Positions 1 to 6,579 of a DNA stretch of 14,885 nucleotides are shown piece after piece. Below the pieces are notes generated by a model, which made no database searches, was not told the DNA's origin, and saw only the letters and a program-made list of their open reading frames with translations. A program made the translations under genes and the position numbers. Each line of letters opens with the position of its first letter. Position 1 is the first letter of the stretch. Origin of the DNA: an uncultured Eubacteriales bacterium (lineage in GTDB: Bacteria > Bacillota > Clostridia > Oscillospirales > Oscillospiraceae); the NCBI GenBank assembly GCA_959602365.1, contig CAUGSS010000052.1, positions 1 through 14,885 of the forward strand. The letters are read 5' to 3'.

Positions 1-27
1 CCGTCATTCTGAGTGCTTTCCTCCTAT

Positions 28-122
28 TGTCATCCTGAGCGCAGCGAAGGATCTTTTTCTCCCTCTGTACCCGCCGGTCTGCGGAAACAGATCCTTCGTC
101 GCTGCGCTCCTCAGGATGACAG
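28..122 (+). repeat. Palindromic intergenic element, complete copy 1 (forward)
   Basis: A complete copy of the window-wide palindromic repeat. Outer ends are TGTCATCCTGAG and CTCAGGATGACA (12-bp perfect terminal inverted repeat). Inner arms are CGAAGGATC and GATCCTTCG. The right arm is longer by two 3-nt blocks (CGT and CTC), which gives the element a direction; I call short-arm-left forward. The central loop is about 35 nt. It lies downstream of remB. Confidence 0.9.
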
Positions 123-398
123 GGGAGAACAAGACGCTCTTCAGAAGGATCAGCGGGATAACGCGCTTGCCCATGACAAGGGAGAAGAAAGCGCTGCCTG
201 GAATAATACAGGGGAGGAAAACACCCCCAGAATGACAGAGGAGACCGCCGCGCTGCCCCAAATGGCCGGGGAACAGGCCGCATTTCTCAGGATGGCAAAG
301 AAAAAGGGAACCTGTGCGCCCAGGGCGGCAGGAGAGAAAAGGCGCTGCTCAGAGACGCCGCAGCGGGAACACCGCCCTTCCCGGACGGCGCCGAAGGG
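123..398. repeat. Degenerate solo right-arm units
   Basis: No gene is visible here. The stretch is made of decayed copies of the right arm of the palindromic element, for example CCAGAATGACAGAGGAG near 227-243 and TTCTCAGGATGGCAAAG near 284-300, separated by purine-rich GGGGAGAAA-type spacers. All recognisable pieces read in the CTCAGGATGACA orientation, none in the opposite one. Open frames here are repeat translations and are not supported as genes. Confidence 0.6.
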
Positions 399-656
399 TC
401 AGAACCCGGGCTCCTCGCTGCGGCGCAGCAGGGTGGCGGTGGAGAGCTGGGAGATAAAAACCCTCTGACGGCCCCGGCCGCCCGCCACAATAAAGGACTT
501 GGGCAGCTCATCGGATACCGCCTCCACCTGCCCCCGCTGTTCGGCGGCGGCCAGGTACTGGCGGGTGCGCAGGGACTGGCTGGTGATGTCCAGGTCAAAG
601 ATGCCGATGATCTCCCGGTCCCGGACCAGGGTGTTCTGTCCCAGATGGAGATACAT
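399..656 (-). CDS. remB: Extracellular matrix/biofilm regulator RemB-like protein (DUF370)
   Basis: An 85-residue protein starting MYLHLGQNTLV, with the family's MY(I/L)HLG start, a REIIGIFDLD segment (about 14-23), and a PKSFIVAG...RVFISQLSTATLLRR C-terminal half. This matches B. subtilis YaaB/RemB, which sits directly downstream of recF and is a small DNA-binding regulator related to RemA. The start at 656 follows the recF stop after one base (TAG-C-ATG), so translation is probably coupled. A longer frame extending to 737 lies inside recF and lacks family similarity, so it was not used. RemB is the last gene of the recF operon here. gyrB, which often follows, is not seen in the remaining 398 bases, which hold only repeats. 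The role in biofilm control is known for Bacillus and is inferred here. Confidence 0.85.
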   Translation of the reverse strand: MYLHLGQNTLVRDREIIGIFDLDITSQSLRTRQYLAAAEQRGQVEAVSDELPKSFIVAGGRGRQRVFISQLSTATLLRRSEEPGF

Positions 657-657
657 G

Positions 658-1770
658 CTATCCCTCCTCCTGAATCTCGCCGTTCCGAACCCGGAATACC
701 TTGCCCTCCCGGAGGGCGGCCAGCCGCTCCTCCTCACAGCAGGTGATGAAAACCTGCCCCCCCTGGATGTGGTTCAGCACAAATTCCTGCCGCCGGGGGT
801 CCAGCTCGCTGAGCACGTCGTCCAGCAGCAGCACCGGGTACTCCTCCCGGTCGTCATAGATGATATCCCGCTGGGCCAGCTTCAGGCTCAGGGCGGCGGT
901 GCGGGTCTGGCCCTGGGAGGCATACTGCCGGGCGGGGCGGCCGTCGATATCCACCGCCAGCTCGTCCCGGTGAGGGCCCACCAGACACTGCCGGGCGGCC
1001 AGCTCCGCCCCCCGCCGCTCCTCCTGATGGGAGAGCAGCCGCTCCAGAATGGTCCGGGTGGGGGCCAGGGGGTCGGTGACGGCGCTGTCCGGCTCATAGC
1101 GCAGGCTCAGCGCCTCCGCCCCACCGGAAAATTCCCGGTGAATGGCCGGGGCGATCTCGTTCAGCCGCCGGATGAAATAGGCCCGGTAGTGGGTGACCAC
1201 CGCGCCGGTCTGGCAGAGCTGCAGGGAGAAGTCGTCCAGGGTATCCAGCAGGTCGGGCCGCTCCTCCTGGTTGCGCAGGATAAAGCTCTTGGCCTTCAGC
1301 ACTTTTTGGTATCGCTCCAGGGCCTCCGCGTACTTGGGCCGCAGCTGGGAGATGGTGTCGTCCAGAAACCGCCTCCGCTCCGCCGCTCCCGCCCGGATCA
1401 GATACAGATCCTCAGGGCAGAAGAGCACGGTGTTCAGGGTCTCCCCCAGCTCCCCGGCCTTCTTCAGGCGCACCCCATTGCGGGTGATCTGCCGCCGGCC
1501 CTGGGTGTTCAGGGCGATTTCCACGGTGTAGTCTCTCCCCCGGCAGCTGATCTCTCCGGTGATAAAGCCGTGCTCCACCCCGAACAGGATCAGCTCCCGG
1601 TCATACCTGGCCCGGTGGCTCCTGGCCGCGGAGAGAAAGGCCACCGCCTCCAGCAGGTTGGTCTTGCCCTGGGCGTTGTCCCCGCAGATGATGTTCATGC
1701 CGGGGTGAAACTCGGCCCGGGCGGACAGATAGTTGCGGTAGTATTCCAGGGTGACGGAGTTCACCCTCAT
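658..1770 (-). CDS. recF: DNA replication and repair protein RecF
   Basis: A 370-residue RecF, the normal length for the family. It is an SMC-like ATPase that helps RecO/RecR load RecA on gapped DNA. Visible motifs: Walker A GDNAQGKTN (30-38), the family block LVGPHRDEL (263-271), the ABC signature ASQGQTRTAALSLKLA (284-299), and Walker B PVLLLDDVLSELD (312-324). The N-terminus MRVNSVTLEYYRNY is the standard RecF opening (L.L.NFRNY-like). Its start codon overlaps the yaaA stop by four bases (ATGA at 1767-1770), and remB follows after one base, so yaaA-recF-remB look translationally coupled. No frameshift or missing catalytic residue is seen. It runs leftward, away from the putative origin. 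Confidence 0.97.
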   Translation of the reverse strand: MRVNSVTLEYYRNYLSARAEFHPGMNIICGDNAQGKTNLLEAVAFLSAARSHRARYDRELILFGVEHGFITGEISCRGRDYTVEIALNTQGRRQITRNGVRLKKAGELGETLNTVLFCPEDLYLIRAGAAERRRFLDDTISQLRPKYAEALERYQKVLKAKSFILRNQEERPDLLDTLDDFSLQLCQTGAVVTHYRAYFIRRLNEIAPAIHREFSGGAEALSLRYEPDSAVTDPLAPTRTILERLLSHQEERRGAELAARQCLVGPHRDELAVDIDGRPARQYASQGQTRTAALSLKLAQRDIIYDDREEYPVLLLDDVLSELDPRRQEFVLNHIQGGQVFITCCEEERLAALREGKVFRVRNGEIQEEG

Positions 1771-1985
1771 TGGATGGTCACCGTCACACCGTCAATGGTG
1801 ACGCTGTCGCCGCTGCGCAGCTTCTTGCCCCGCATGGTGCAGACCTGTCCGTTGACCAAGACCTCCCCGTCCTGGATGCGGACCTTGGCCATGCCCCCGG
1901 TCTCACAAAGTCCCTCGTATTTCAGCAGGTCCTGGAGCCGGATGAATTCGGTGCTGATGGTGGTGGTGTAGTCTTTTTGGTTCAT
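1767..1985 (-). CDS. yaaA: Small S4-domain RNA-binding protein YaaA
   Basis: A 72-residue protein, close to the 71 residues of B. subtilis YaaA. The S4 fold is visible as FIRLQDLLKYEGLCETGG (14-31), then VRIQDGEVLVNGQ (35-47), then RGKKLRSGDSVTI. S4 domains bind structured RNA. The Bacillus homologue is linked to ribosome biogenesis, but the precise role is not settled. The start was taken at MNQKDYTTTI (1985). An in-frame ATG at 2036 would add 17 residues (MPGVKRDTEK...) read from a palindromic leader and unlike the family. In many Firmicutes yaaA follows dnaN closely. Here 728 bp of palindromic repeats separate them, so yaaA may depend on read-through or its own unseen promoter. Confidence 0.9.
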   Translation of the reverse strand: MNQKDYTTTISTEFIRLQDLLKYEGLCETGGMAKVRIQDGEVLVNGQVCTMRGKKLRSGDSVTIDGVTVTIQ

Positions 1986-2027
1986 ATCAATTCCATGCCT
2001 CGGTCTTTTTTCGGTGTCTCGTTTTAC

Positions 2028-2043
2028 CCCGGGCATGCCCGGG
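2028..2043. other. Perfect 16-bp palindrome in the yaaA leader
   Basis: CCCGGGCATGCCCGGG is self-complementary (6-bp arms, CATG centre) and lies about 42 bases before the yaaA start. Read on the plus strand it is followed by CTTTTC, and read on the minus strand it is preceded by AAAAG. It could be a hairpin in the yaaA 5' leader or a protein-binding palindrome. Function unknown. Confidence 0.5.
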
Positions 2044-2150
2044 CTTTTCGTTATGTCAACCTGACATTTCTCTATGGCATCCTGCTCATTTTCCCTATGT
2101 CATGTCATCTTGCTTATTCTCCCTATGTCATCCTGATCATCCCACTCTTT
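2044..2150. repeat. Degenerate solo left-arm units
   Basis: Three to four decayed left arms of the palindromic element, roughly 24-35 bp apart, each like CTATGTCATCCTGATCAT: near 2075-2090, 2096-2116 and 2123-2140. They lead into the first complete copy at 2151. All are in the TGTCATCCTGAG orientation. No coding potential is seen. Confidence 0.6.
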
Positions 2151-2613
2151 TGTCATCCTGAGCGAAGCGAAGGATCTTTTCCTCCATATCTGCCGGTCTG
2201 CGAAAGCAGATCCTTCGTCGCTGTTGCTCCTCAGGATGACAGGGGGGGAAGAATGAACTTCTCAGGACAACGGATGTCATCCTGAGCGGAGCGAAGGATC
2301 TTCTTCTCCGCATCTGACGGTCTGCGAAAGCAGATCCTTCGTCGCTGTTGCTCCTCAGGATGACAGGGATGGAAGAATGAACTTCTCAGGACAACGGATG
2401 TCATCCTGAGCGAAGCGAAGGATCTTCTCCTCCGCACCTGCCGGTCTGCGAAAGCAGATCCTTCGTCGCTGTTGCTCCTCAGGATGACAGGGAGAGAAAA
2501 ATGTGCTTCTCAGGGCAACGTATGTCATCCTGAGCGGAGCGAAGGATCTTTTCCTCCGCACCTGCCGGTCTGCGAAAGCAGATCCTTCGTCGCTGCCGCT
2601 CCTCAGGATGCCA
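2151..2613 (+). repeat. Tandem array of four palindromic elements, 124-bp period
   Basis: Four 91-bp complete copies at 2151-2241, 2275-2365, 2399-2489 and 2523-2613. They are separated by three 33-bp spacers of shared sequence (ending CTCAGGACAACGGA in the first two), giving an exact 124-bp period. All copies are forward, with the short arm (GCGAAGCGAAGG or GCGGAGCGAAGG) left and the long arm GATCCTTCGTCGCTG right. Loops share CTGCCGGTCTGCGAAAGCA with single-base differences. The last copy has a TGCCA change at its end. The array separates dnaN from yaaA, so read-through RNA would contain four successive hairpins. Confidence 0.95.
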
Positions 2614-2713
2614 GAGGGGGAAGAATGCGTTTCTCAGGATCGGAGATAAAATGGAGCGCTCCGCGGATGAAGGGAGAAAAATACCTCTCATGATGCCAGG
2701 GTCGGCAGTTTTC
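2614..2713. repeat. Degenerate right-arm units after the array
   Basis: After the fourth copy come decayed right arms, TTCTCAGGATCGGAG near 2631-2645 and CTCTCATGATGCCAGGG near 2685-2701, with GGGAGAAAAA spacers, up to the dnaN stop. No clear intrinsic terminator for dnaN is seen; GGAGCGCTCC at 2653-2662 is a short palindrome without a usable loop. Confidence 0.5.
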
Positions 2714-3829
2714 TCACTGTCCGGCCCGGAGCCGCACCGGCAGCACCATGTAGAGGAATCCCTCTCCCCCGTCGGCGGGGGTGATGACACAGGGGGAGAT
2801 GGGGCTGTTCATGCACAGGTTGACGGTGTCCGCCGGGGCCGCCTTCAGGGCGTCCAGCATATATTTGTTGTTGAATCCGATCTCCAGCCCCTGGCCGTCC
2901 CCGTTCATGGGGCACTCGTCGCTGGCGTCTCCCAGGGCGGTGTTGACCCGGATCTTCATATTGTCGTTCTCAAACAGGCAGCGGATGGGGCTGCGCTGTT
3001 TTTCGGTGATGATCAGGCTCACCCGGTCGATGGTATTCAAAAGCTGGCGCTTGTCGCTGACCATAATGGTCTTGTACTCCCCGGGGATGGCCTTGCGGTA
3101 ATCCAAAAACTCCCCCTCCAGCCGCCGGGCCACCAGCATGGTGTCCCCGGCCTTGAACATGACGTGCCGGGTGCCCACCACGATGTCCGCCATCTCCTCG
3201 CTCTCGCCGCAGATCTTTTCCACTTCGCTCAGGGCGGCGGCGGGGACCACGAAGGAGAAATTGGGCTTTCCGGTGGTCTTTTCCACACTCTCCCGGCGCA
3301 GGGCCAGCCGGTATCCGTCCACGCTGACCACGGTGAGCACCTTGTCCTCCCCCATCTCGAAGAGGGAGCCGGTGTGAATGGGCCGGGACTCGTTGGTGGA
3401 CACGGCGAAGAGGGTTTGGGAGATCATGCTCTTCAGGGCGGAGCGCTTCAGAGTGATGGTGTGCTCATACTCCACCAGGGGCAGGTCGGGGAACTCCTCG
3501 GGGTCGGTGCCCATGATGTTGAATTCGCTCATGCCGCACTTGATGTTGACCATGTTGTTGTTGGTGACGATGCTCACCACGTCGTCGGGGAGCCGGCGGA
3601 TGATATCGCCGAAGAGATGGGCCCCCAGCACCAGGCTGCCCTGCTCGGTGACGTCGGCGGGGATGGTGGTGCGGATGCCGGTGGAGAGGTTGTAGCCGGT
3701 CAGCCGCAGTTCGTCGGTGGCGTTGACCAGAATACCCTCCAGGGCGGAGATGGAGCTTTTAGGGCTGACCGCCCGGGAGGAAATGGAGATGGCGCTCTGG
3801 AGCAGCGCCTTTTCGCAGGAAAATTTCAT
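2714..3829 (-). CDS. dnaN: DNA polymerase III beta subunit (sliding clamp)
   Basis: A 371-residue beta clamp, close to the usual 366-378. It forms the ring that tethers the replicative polymerase and other clamp-binding proteins to DNA. Seen in the sequence: MKFSCEKALLQSAI start, the GTDPEEFPDLP block (107-117), SVDGYRLALRRE (169-180), and the C-terminal LYMVLPVRLRAGQ, which matches the (M/L)P(M/V)RL end of the family. The start at 3829 is preceded by GGAGG at a 9-base distance. An upstream in-frame ATG at 3850 precedes that ribosome site and adds only MKRRSHP, so it was rejected. It lies 436 bp after dnaA, across the putative oriC, and is followed by the repeat array rather than directly by yaaA. 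Confidence 0.97.
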   Translation of the reverse strand: MKFSCEKALLQSAISISSRAVSPKSSISALEGILVNATDELRLTGYNLSTGIRTTIPADVTEQGSLVLGAHLFGDIIRRLPDDVVSIVTNNNMVNIKCGMSEFNIMGTDPEEFPDLPLVEYEHTITLKRSALKSMISQTLFAVSTNESRPIHTGSLFEMGEDKVLTVVSVDGYRLALRRESVEKTTGKPNFSFVVPAAALSEVEKICGESEEMADIVVGTRHVMFKAGDTMLVARRLEGEFLDYRKAIPGEYKTIMVSDKRQLLNTIDRVSLIITEKQRSPIRCLFENDNMKIRVNTALGDASDECPMNGDGQGLEIGFNNKYMLDALKAAPADTVNLCMNSPISPCVITPADGGEGFLYMVLPVRLRAGQ

Positions 3830-4073
3830 AGGGTGGGACCTCCGTTTCAAGCAGGAATTTCCTCTTCGGAATCAAAGAGAGAAGGGTAATTTTTTAGGAG
3901 CAGTAGTAGAATGGCGCCCCCTCTGTGGAAAAACGGAAAAAACGCGGCGATTTCGGGAAAAAGTTGTCCACAAGTATCCAGACGTTTTCCACAGCCCGCC
4001 ACTGACAGGGCAGGGGGCGCCGGGGAGAAAAAACAGGCGCATTTTCCACAGCGCCGGTTTTATACAGGGAAAG

Positions 4074-4082
4074 TGTGGATAA
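4074..4082 (-). promoter_or_regulatory. Perfect-consensus DnaA box
   Basis: TGTGGATAA on the plus strand is TTATCCACA on the minus strand, an exact match to the high-affinity DnaA box. It lies nearest to dnaA within the cluster, oriented the same way as dnaA. Confidence 0.8.
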
Positions 4083-4173
4083 GTTGGGCCTTTCTGACGT
4101 TTTTTGTGCCCGCCGGGCGGCCCGTCCCGGGGCTGAGCCCAGGCTTCGGGGCGCCGGGATGACGGCCCGCTCT

Positions 4174-4195
4174 CCCGCCGGTCCAAACCGGCGGG
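4174..4195. other. 9-bp perfect hairpin downstream of dnaA
   Basis: CCCGCCGGT pairs perfectly with ACCGGCGGG across a CCAA loop. It lies about 70-90 bases after the dnaA stop. No T-run follows on either strand, so it is not a canonical intrinsic terminator. It may cap the dnaA transcript or just be a GC-rich fold at the origin. Confidence 0.4.
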
Positions 4196-4265
4196 CAGAG
4201 CATTCACCCTTCCCCGGCCGCCTCCCGGAATGGGAGCGGCGGAACAAAGGCGGGACAGCTCCGAA

Positions 4266-5579
4266 TCAGTAGGTCCGGGCGTTGACGTTGCTCTTGATAT
4301 CCCGGATGTTCTCCGCGGTCTCCCGGTTTTCCTTGATGAGGCCCTCCACCTTCTCCAGAGAGTGGATCACGGTGGTGTGGTCCCGGCCGAAGACCCGGCC
4401 GATCTCGGGCAGGGAGAGCTTGGTCAGCTGGCGGATGATATACATGGACACCTGTCGGGCCATGGTGACCTCTTTGGTCCGGGAGGAGCTCATAATATCG
4501 CTGACCTCGATGCCATAGCATTTTCCGGTCTCCTCGATGATGACCTCCGGAGAGGGCATAAAGCTGTCGGAATTCCGGATCAGGTCCCGCACCGCCCGCA
4601 TCACCGTGTCCGGGTCCATGTTGGCGTTGTCCAGTTCCTTGTAGGCCAGCAGTTTTTTGACTGTGCCCTCAATCTGACGGATATTGGAGGTGATATTTTC
4701 AGCGATGTATTCCAGCACCGGCTTGGGCAGGTCCAGCCCCAGCTGAAGGGCCTTTTCCCGGACGATGGCCGCCCGGGTCTCGTAGTCCGGGGGCTGGATG
4801 TCCGCCATCAGGCCCCATTCAAAGCGGGAGCGCAGGCGCTCCTCCAGCCGCACCATGTCGGAGGGCGGCCGGTCGGAGGTCAGCACAATCTGGTGGCCGG
4901 ACTCATAGAGGTTGTTGAAGGTGTTGAAGAACTCCACCTGGGTGGCCTCTTTGCCGGCGATAAACTGGATATCGTCCACCAGCAGCATGTCCTTGTCCCG
5001 GTATTTGGCCCGGAGCTGGTCGGTGGTCTTGTGGCGGATGGCCTCGGTGACCTCGTTGGTGAACTGCTCGCCGGTGACCAGCACGATTTTGGACCCGGGG
5101 TTGGAGGTGCGCACCGCGTTGTAAATGGCATAGAGCAGATGGGTCTTGCCCAGACCGGGCTCCCCATACAGAAACAGGGGGTTGTAGCTGTGCCCCGGGG
5201 AGCCGGCCACCGCCTGGGCCGCGTTGTAGGCAAAGCGGTTGGACGCGCCCACCACGAATTTTTCAAAGGTGTACTGGTTGCGCACCGGCACGGCTTCGTC
5301 CTGGCTGGCGGGGGAGGAAAAACCGTCCCGCTCGGCGGGGCTGATGACCTCCACGCTGATCTGCTCGGCGAAGAGCTCATAGAAGGCCTTCTCCAGGGTG
5401 GGCAGATAGCGGGAGCGGATGATCTCCCGCTTGAAGTCGGTGGGACAGCACAGTACAAACCGGTCTTCGTCCAGAGAGACCGGTTCAATGTCGTAAAACC
5501 AGGTGGAGACCGCGGTGGGAGTCATCTCGTTCTCCAGCAGGGTGAGGATTGTTTTCCAGATTTCTGCGGCAGAGTTCAT
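4266..5579 (-). CDS. dnaA: Chromosomal replication initiator protein DnaA
   Basis: A 437-residue DnaA, the AAA+ ATPase that binds DnaA boxes and opens oriC. Domain I (about 1-80) starts MNSAAEIWKTILTLLE. A short linker (81-100) is followed by YTFEKFVVGASNRFAY (103-118). Walker A is GEPGLGKT (139-146), Walker B is LLVDDIQF (199-206), sensor 1 is LTSDRPP (233-239), the RLRSRFEWGL block (248-257) holds the arginine finger, and sensor 2 is SNIRQIEG (298-305). The DNA-binding signature GRDHTTVIHS is at 398-407. The start at 5579 has GAGG about 7 bases upstream on the minus strand. Domain II is short. Autoregulation through upstream DnaA boxes is not supported, since I see none near its promoter. 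Confidence 0.98.
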   Translation of the reverse strand: MNSAAEIWKTILTLLENEMTPTAVSTWFYDIEPVSLDEDRFVLCCPTDFKREIIRSRYLPTLEKAFYELFAEQISVEVISPAERDGFSSPASQDEAVPVRNQYTFEKFVVGASNRFAYNAAQAVAGSPGHSYNPLFLYGEPGLGKTHLLYAIYNAVRTSNPGSKIVLVTGEQFTNEVTEAIRHKTTDQLRAKYRDKDMLLVDDIQFIAGKEATQVEFFNTFNNLYESGHQIVLTSDRPPSDMVRLEERLRSRFEWGLMADIQPPDYETRAAIVREKALQLGLDLPKPVLEYIAENITSNIRQIEGTVKKLLAYKELDNANMDPDTVMRAVRDLIRNSDSFMPSPEVIIEETGKCYGIEVSDIMSSSRTKEVTMARQVSMYIIRQLTKLSLPEIGRVFGRDHTTVIHSLEKVEGLIKENRETAENIRDIKSNVNARTY

Positions 5580-5667
5580 ACAACGCCTCTCTCTTGTCTT
5601 TCGGTGTCTTTGTGTATTGGGATACGCAGGGCGATAATCTCCCTATCATAGCTATCATAACTAGTTT

Positions 5668-5696
5668 AGTGTATCACAAAAGCGCCTTTCAGGCAA
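5668..5696 (-). promoter_or_regulatory. Candidate dnaA promoter (extended -10)
   Basis: On the minus strand: -35 TTGCCT (5691-5696), 17-bp spacer, -10 TACACT (5668-5673), with TG one base before the -10 giving an extended -10. Each hexamer is two bases off consensus. It would start transcription about 80 bases before dnaA. It lies in the most A/T-rich part of the gap. Confidence 0.4.
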
Positions 5697-5699
5697 TAC

Positions 5700-5734
5700 A
5701 AAATGCCATATTCATTTAATAAAAAAGGCATTTT
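5700..5734. other. 8-bp hairpin upstream of the dnaA promoter
   Basis: AAAATGCC (5700-5707) pairs with GGCATTTT (5727-5734) across a 19-nt A/T-rich loop. It starts three bases upstream of the candidate dnaA -35. It could be an operator or a leftover terminator; no partner is known. Confidence 0.35.
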
Positions 5735-5901
5735 CCCCGCCGGAATGGTCTCTTTTGCGCGCCTGGGGGCAAGAAGCGGCCTTGGGTCGGTTCCAGTTTC
5801 CCGCCGGCGGTTTTCAGGGCCTCTCAGTTCTGCTCTCCTGAGTATCTCCATCCATGCTTTTTCTGCATTCCTACCCCTGTCCTCCAGAACGCTTTCATCC
5901 C
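5735..5901. repeat. Degenerate left-arm units before element at 5902
   Basis: Decayed left arms such as CTGCTCTCCTGAGTATC near 5829-5845 and CCTGTCCTCCAGAACGC near 5876-5892, all in the TGTCATCCTGAG orientation, lead to the complete copy at 5902. No gene is supported. Confidence 0.45.
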
Positions 5902-5993
5902 TGTCATCCTGAGCGCAGCGAAGGATCTTTTCCCCATGCCTGCCGTGCTTTTGGAGAAGAAGATCCTTCGTCGCTGCGCTCCTCAGGATGACA
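5902..5993 (+). repeat. Palindromic intergenic element, complete forward copy
   Basis: A 92-bp copy with TGTCATCCTGAG / CTCAGGATGACA ends and GCGCAGCGAAGG / CCTTCGTCGCTGCGC arms. The loop (CCATGCCTGCCGTGCTTTTG) differs from other clusters. One solo right arm, TCTCAGGATGACAGAG, follows at 6010-6025. It lies between the divergent dnaA and rpmH promoters. Confidence 0.9.
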
Positions 5994-6063
5994 AAGAAGG
6001 GAAAGTGTTTCTCAGGATGACAGAGCGGAGGGAAAAGCAGCGCCCCGCCGTCCAAAGCTTGTG

Positions 6064-6114
6064 TTCCCCATTTTTTCCGGCCACCAGATATGGTATCGCC
6101 CGGAAAAATGGGAA
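6064..6114. other. Imperfect long hairpin upstream of the rpmH promoter
   Basis: TTTTTTCCGG (6071-6080) pairs with CCGGAAAAA (6100-6108), and the stem continues outward through CCCA/TGGG to TTCC/GGAA with two single-base bulges. The loop itself holds ACCA/TGGT. It ends about 19 bp before the rpmH -35. No function is known. Confidence 0.4.
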
Positions 6115-6132
6115 AAAATCCGCATTTTTTCA

Positions 6133-6162
6133 TTGACAGCCAAAAGATTTCTGTACTATAAT
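6133..6162 (+). promoter_or_regulatory. Strong housekeeping promoter of the rpmH operon
   Basis: Perfect -35 TTGACA (6133-6138) and perfect -10 TATAAT (6157-6162) with an 18-bp spacer. Predicted start is near 6169, leaving an untranslated leader of about 150 nt before rpmH. The leader includes a small GTCCC/GGGAC hairpin (6223-6227 with 6238-6242). Confidence 0.88.
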
Positions 6163-6322
6163 ACTGTCTGCGCTATCGCGCGCCAAGGGGTTTTTATGCC
6201 CATCCATGTGCAACTGCGGCCCGTCCCACCCCAAAAAGGGACAGGACAGGCTTGTTGAGTTCGCCCTGCCGGCCCTACTCCACCGGTCGGGCACCCTATC
6301 TGTGATTTGGAGGTGTTATGTC

Positions 6323-6460
6323 ATGACGAAACGTACCTATCAGCCCAAGAAGCGCCATCGCTCCAAGGTCCACGGCTTCCGCAAGCGGATGCACACCGCC
6401 AACGGCCGTAAGGTTCTCGCCCGCCGCCGCGCCAAGGGCCGCGCCAAGCTGAGCGCCTGA
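6323..6460 (+). CDS. rpmH: 50S ribosomal protein L34
   Basis: A 45-residue, highly basic protein: MTKRTYQPKKRHRSKVHGFR then the RMHTANGRKVLARRRAKGR segment and a KLSA end. This is the full L34 family sequence (usually 44 residues). It is a structural protein of the large ribosomal subunit. The start at 6323 has GGAGGT at 6309-6314, 8 bases upstream. The ATG at 6318 runs straight into TGA, and the longer frame from 6206 lacks similarity. First gene of the rpmH-rnpA-yidD-yidC-jag block, driven by the consensus promoter at 6133-6162, and divergent from dnaA as is usual. Confidence 0.98.
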   Translation: MTKRTYQPKKRHRSKVHGFRKRMHTANGRKVLARRRAKGRAKLSA

Positions 6461-6497
6461 TGCGCTCCCTGGAACGGGAAATAGTGTAACCAAGACA

Positions 6498-6526
6498 GGG
6501 TGGATGATTTTGGAAATCGTCCACCC
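6498..6526 (+). promoter_or_regulatory. 13-bp hairpin between rpmH and rnpA
   Basis: GGGTGGATGATTT (6498-6510) pairs with AAATCGTCCACCC (6514-6526) across a TGG loop; twelve Watson-Crick pairs and one U-G wobble. Only TTGTGG follows, so it is not a standard terminator. Its position suggests a processing or attenuation signal that keeps L34 expression high relative to RnpA. The role is inferred. Confidence 0.65.
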
Positions 6527-6579
6527 TTGTGGAGCTTACGGGGAAATTTGGCCCGCGAAAAAAGGACCGGTCTGAGCAG

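Larger units (their letters stand above)
3830..4265. other. Putative oriC with DnaA-box cluster
   Basis: The 436-bp dnaA/dnaN gap contains five 9-mers matching or one base off the DnaA box TTATNCACA: TTTTCCACA on minus at 3924-3932, TTGTCCACA on plus at 3964-3972, TTTTCCACA on plus at 3985-3993 and 4042-4050, and a perfect TTATCCACA on minus at 4074-4082. Short A/T runs flank them (TAATTTTTTAGG at 3888-3899), a possible unwinding site. A dnaA-dnaN oriC position is known for Bacillus and many Clostridia. No palindromic repeat elements occur inside this gap, unlike most other gaps. A dnaN promoter is expected here, but I cannot assign one. Confidence 0.75.

Noticed and set aside
28..122. Insertion sequence or full transposon at the palindromic elements
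   Set aside because: No transposase frame and no convincing target-site duplication could be seen at the copies inspected; kept as a non-autonomous repeat.
499..1971. 490-residue plus-strand frame antisense to recF
   Set aside because: It overlaps clear recF, remB and yaaA in the opposite strand; it is a shadow of GC-rich codons and has no family motif.
2651..3889. 412-residue plus-strand frame antisense to dnaN
   Set aside because: A shadow of dnaN, rich in G, V, H, D and Q as expected for antisense of GC-rich coding DNA.
5611..5619. DnaA box upstream of dnaA
   Set aside because: CAATACACA on the minus strand has two mismatches to TTATNCACA and stands alone.
4230..5651. 473-residue plus-strand frame antisense to dnaA
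   Set aside because: A shadow of dnaA without ribosome site or motif.
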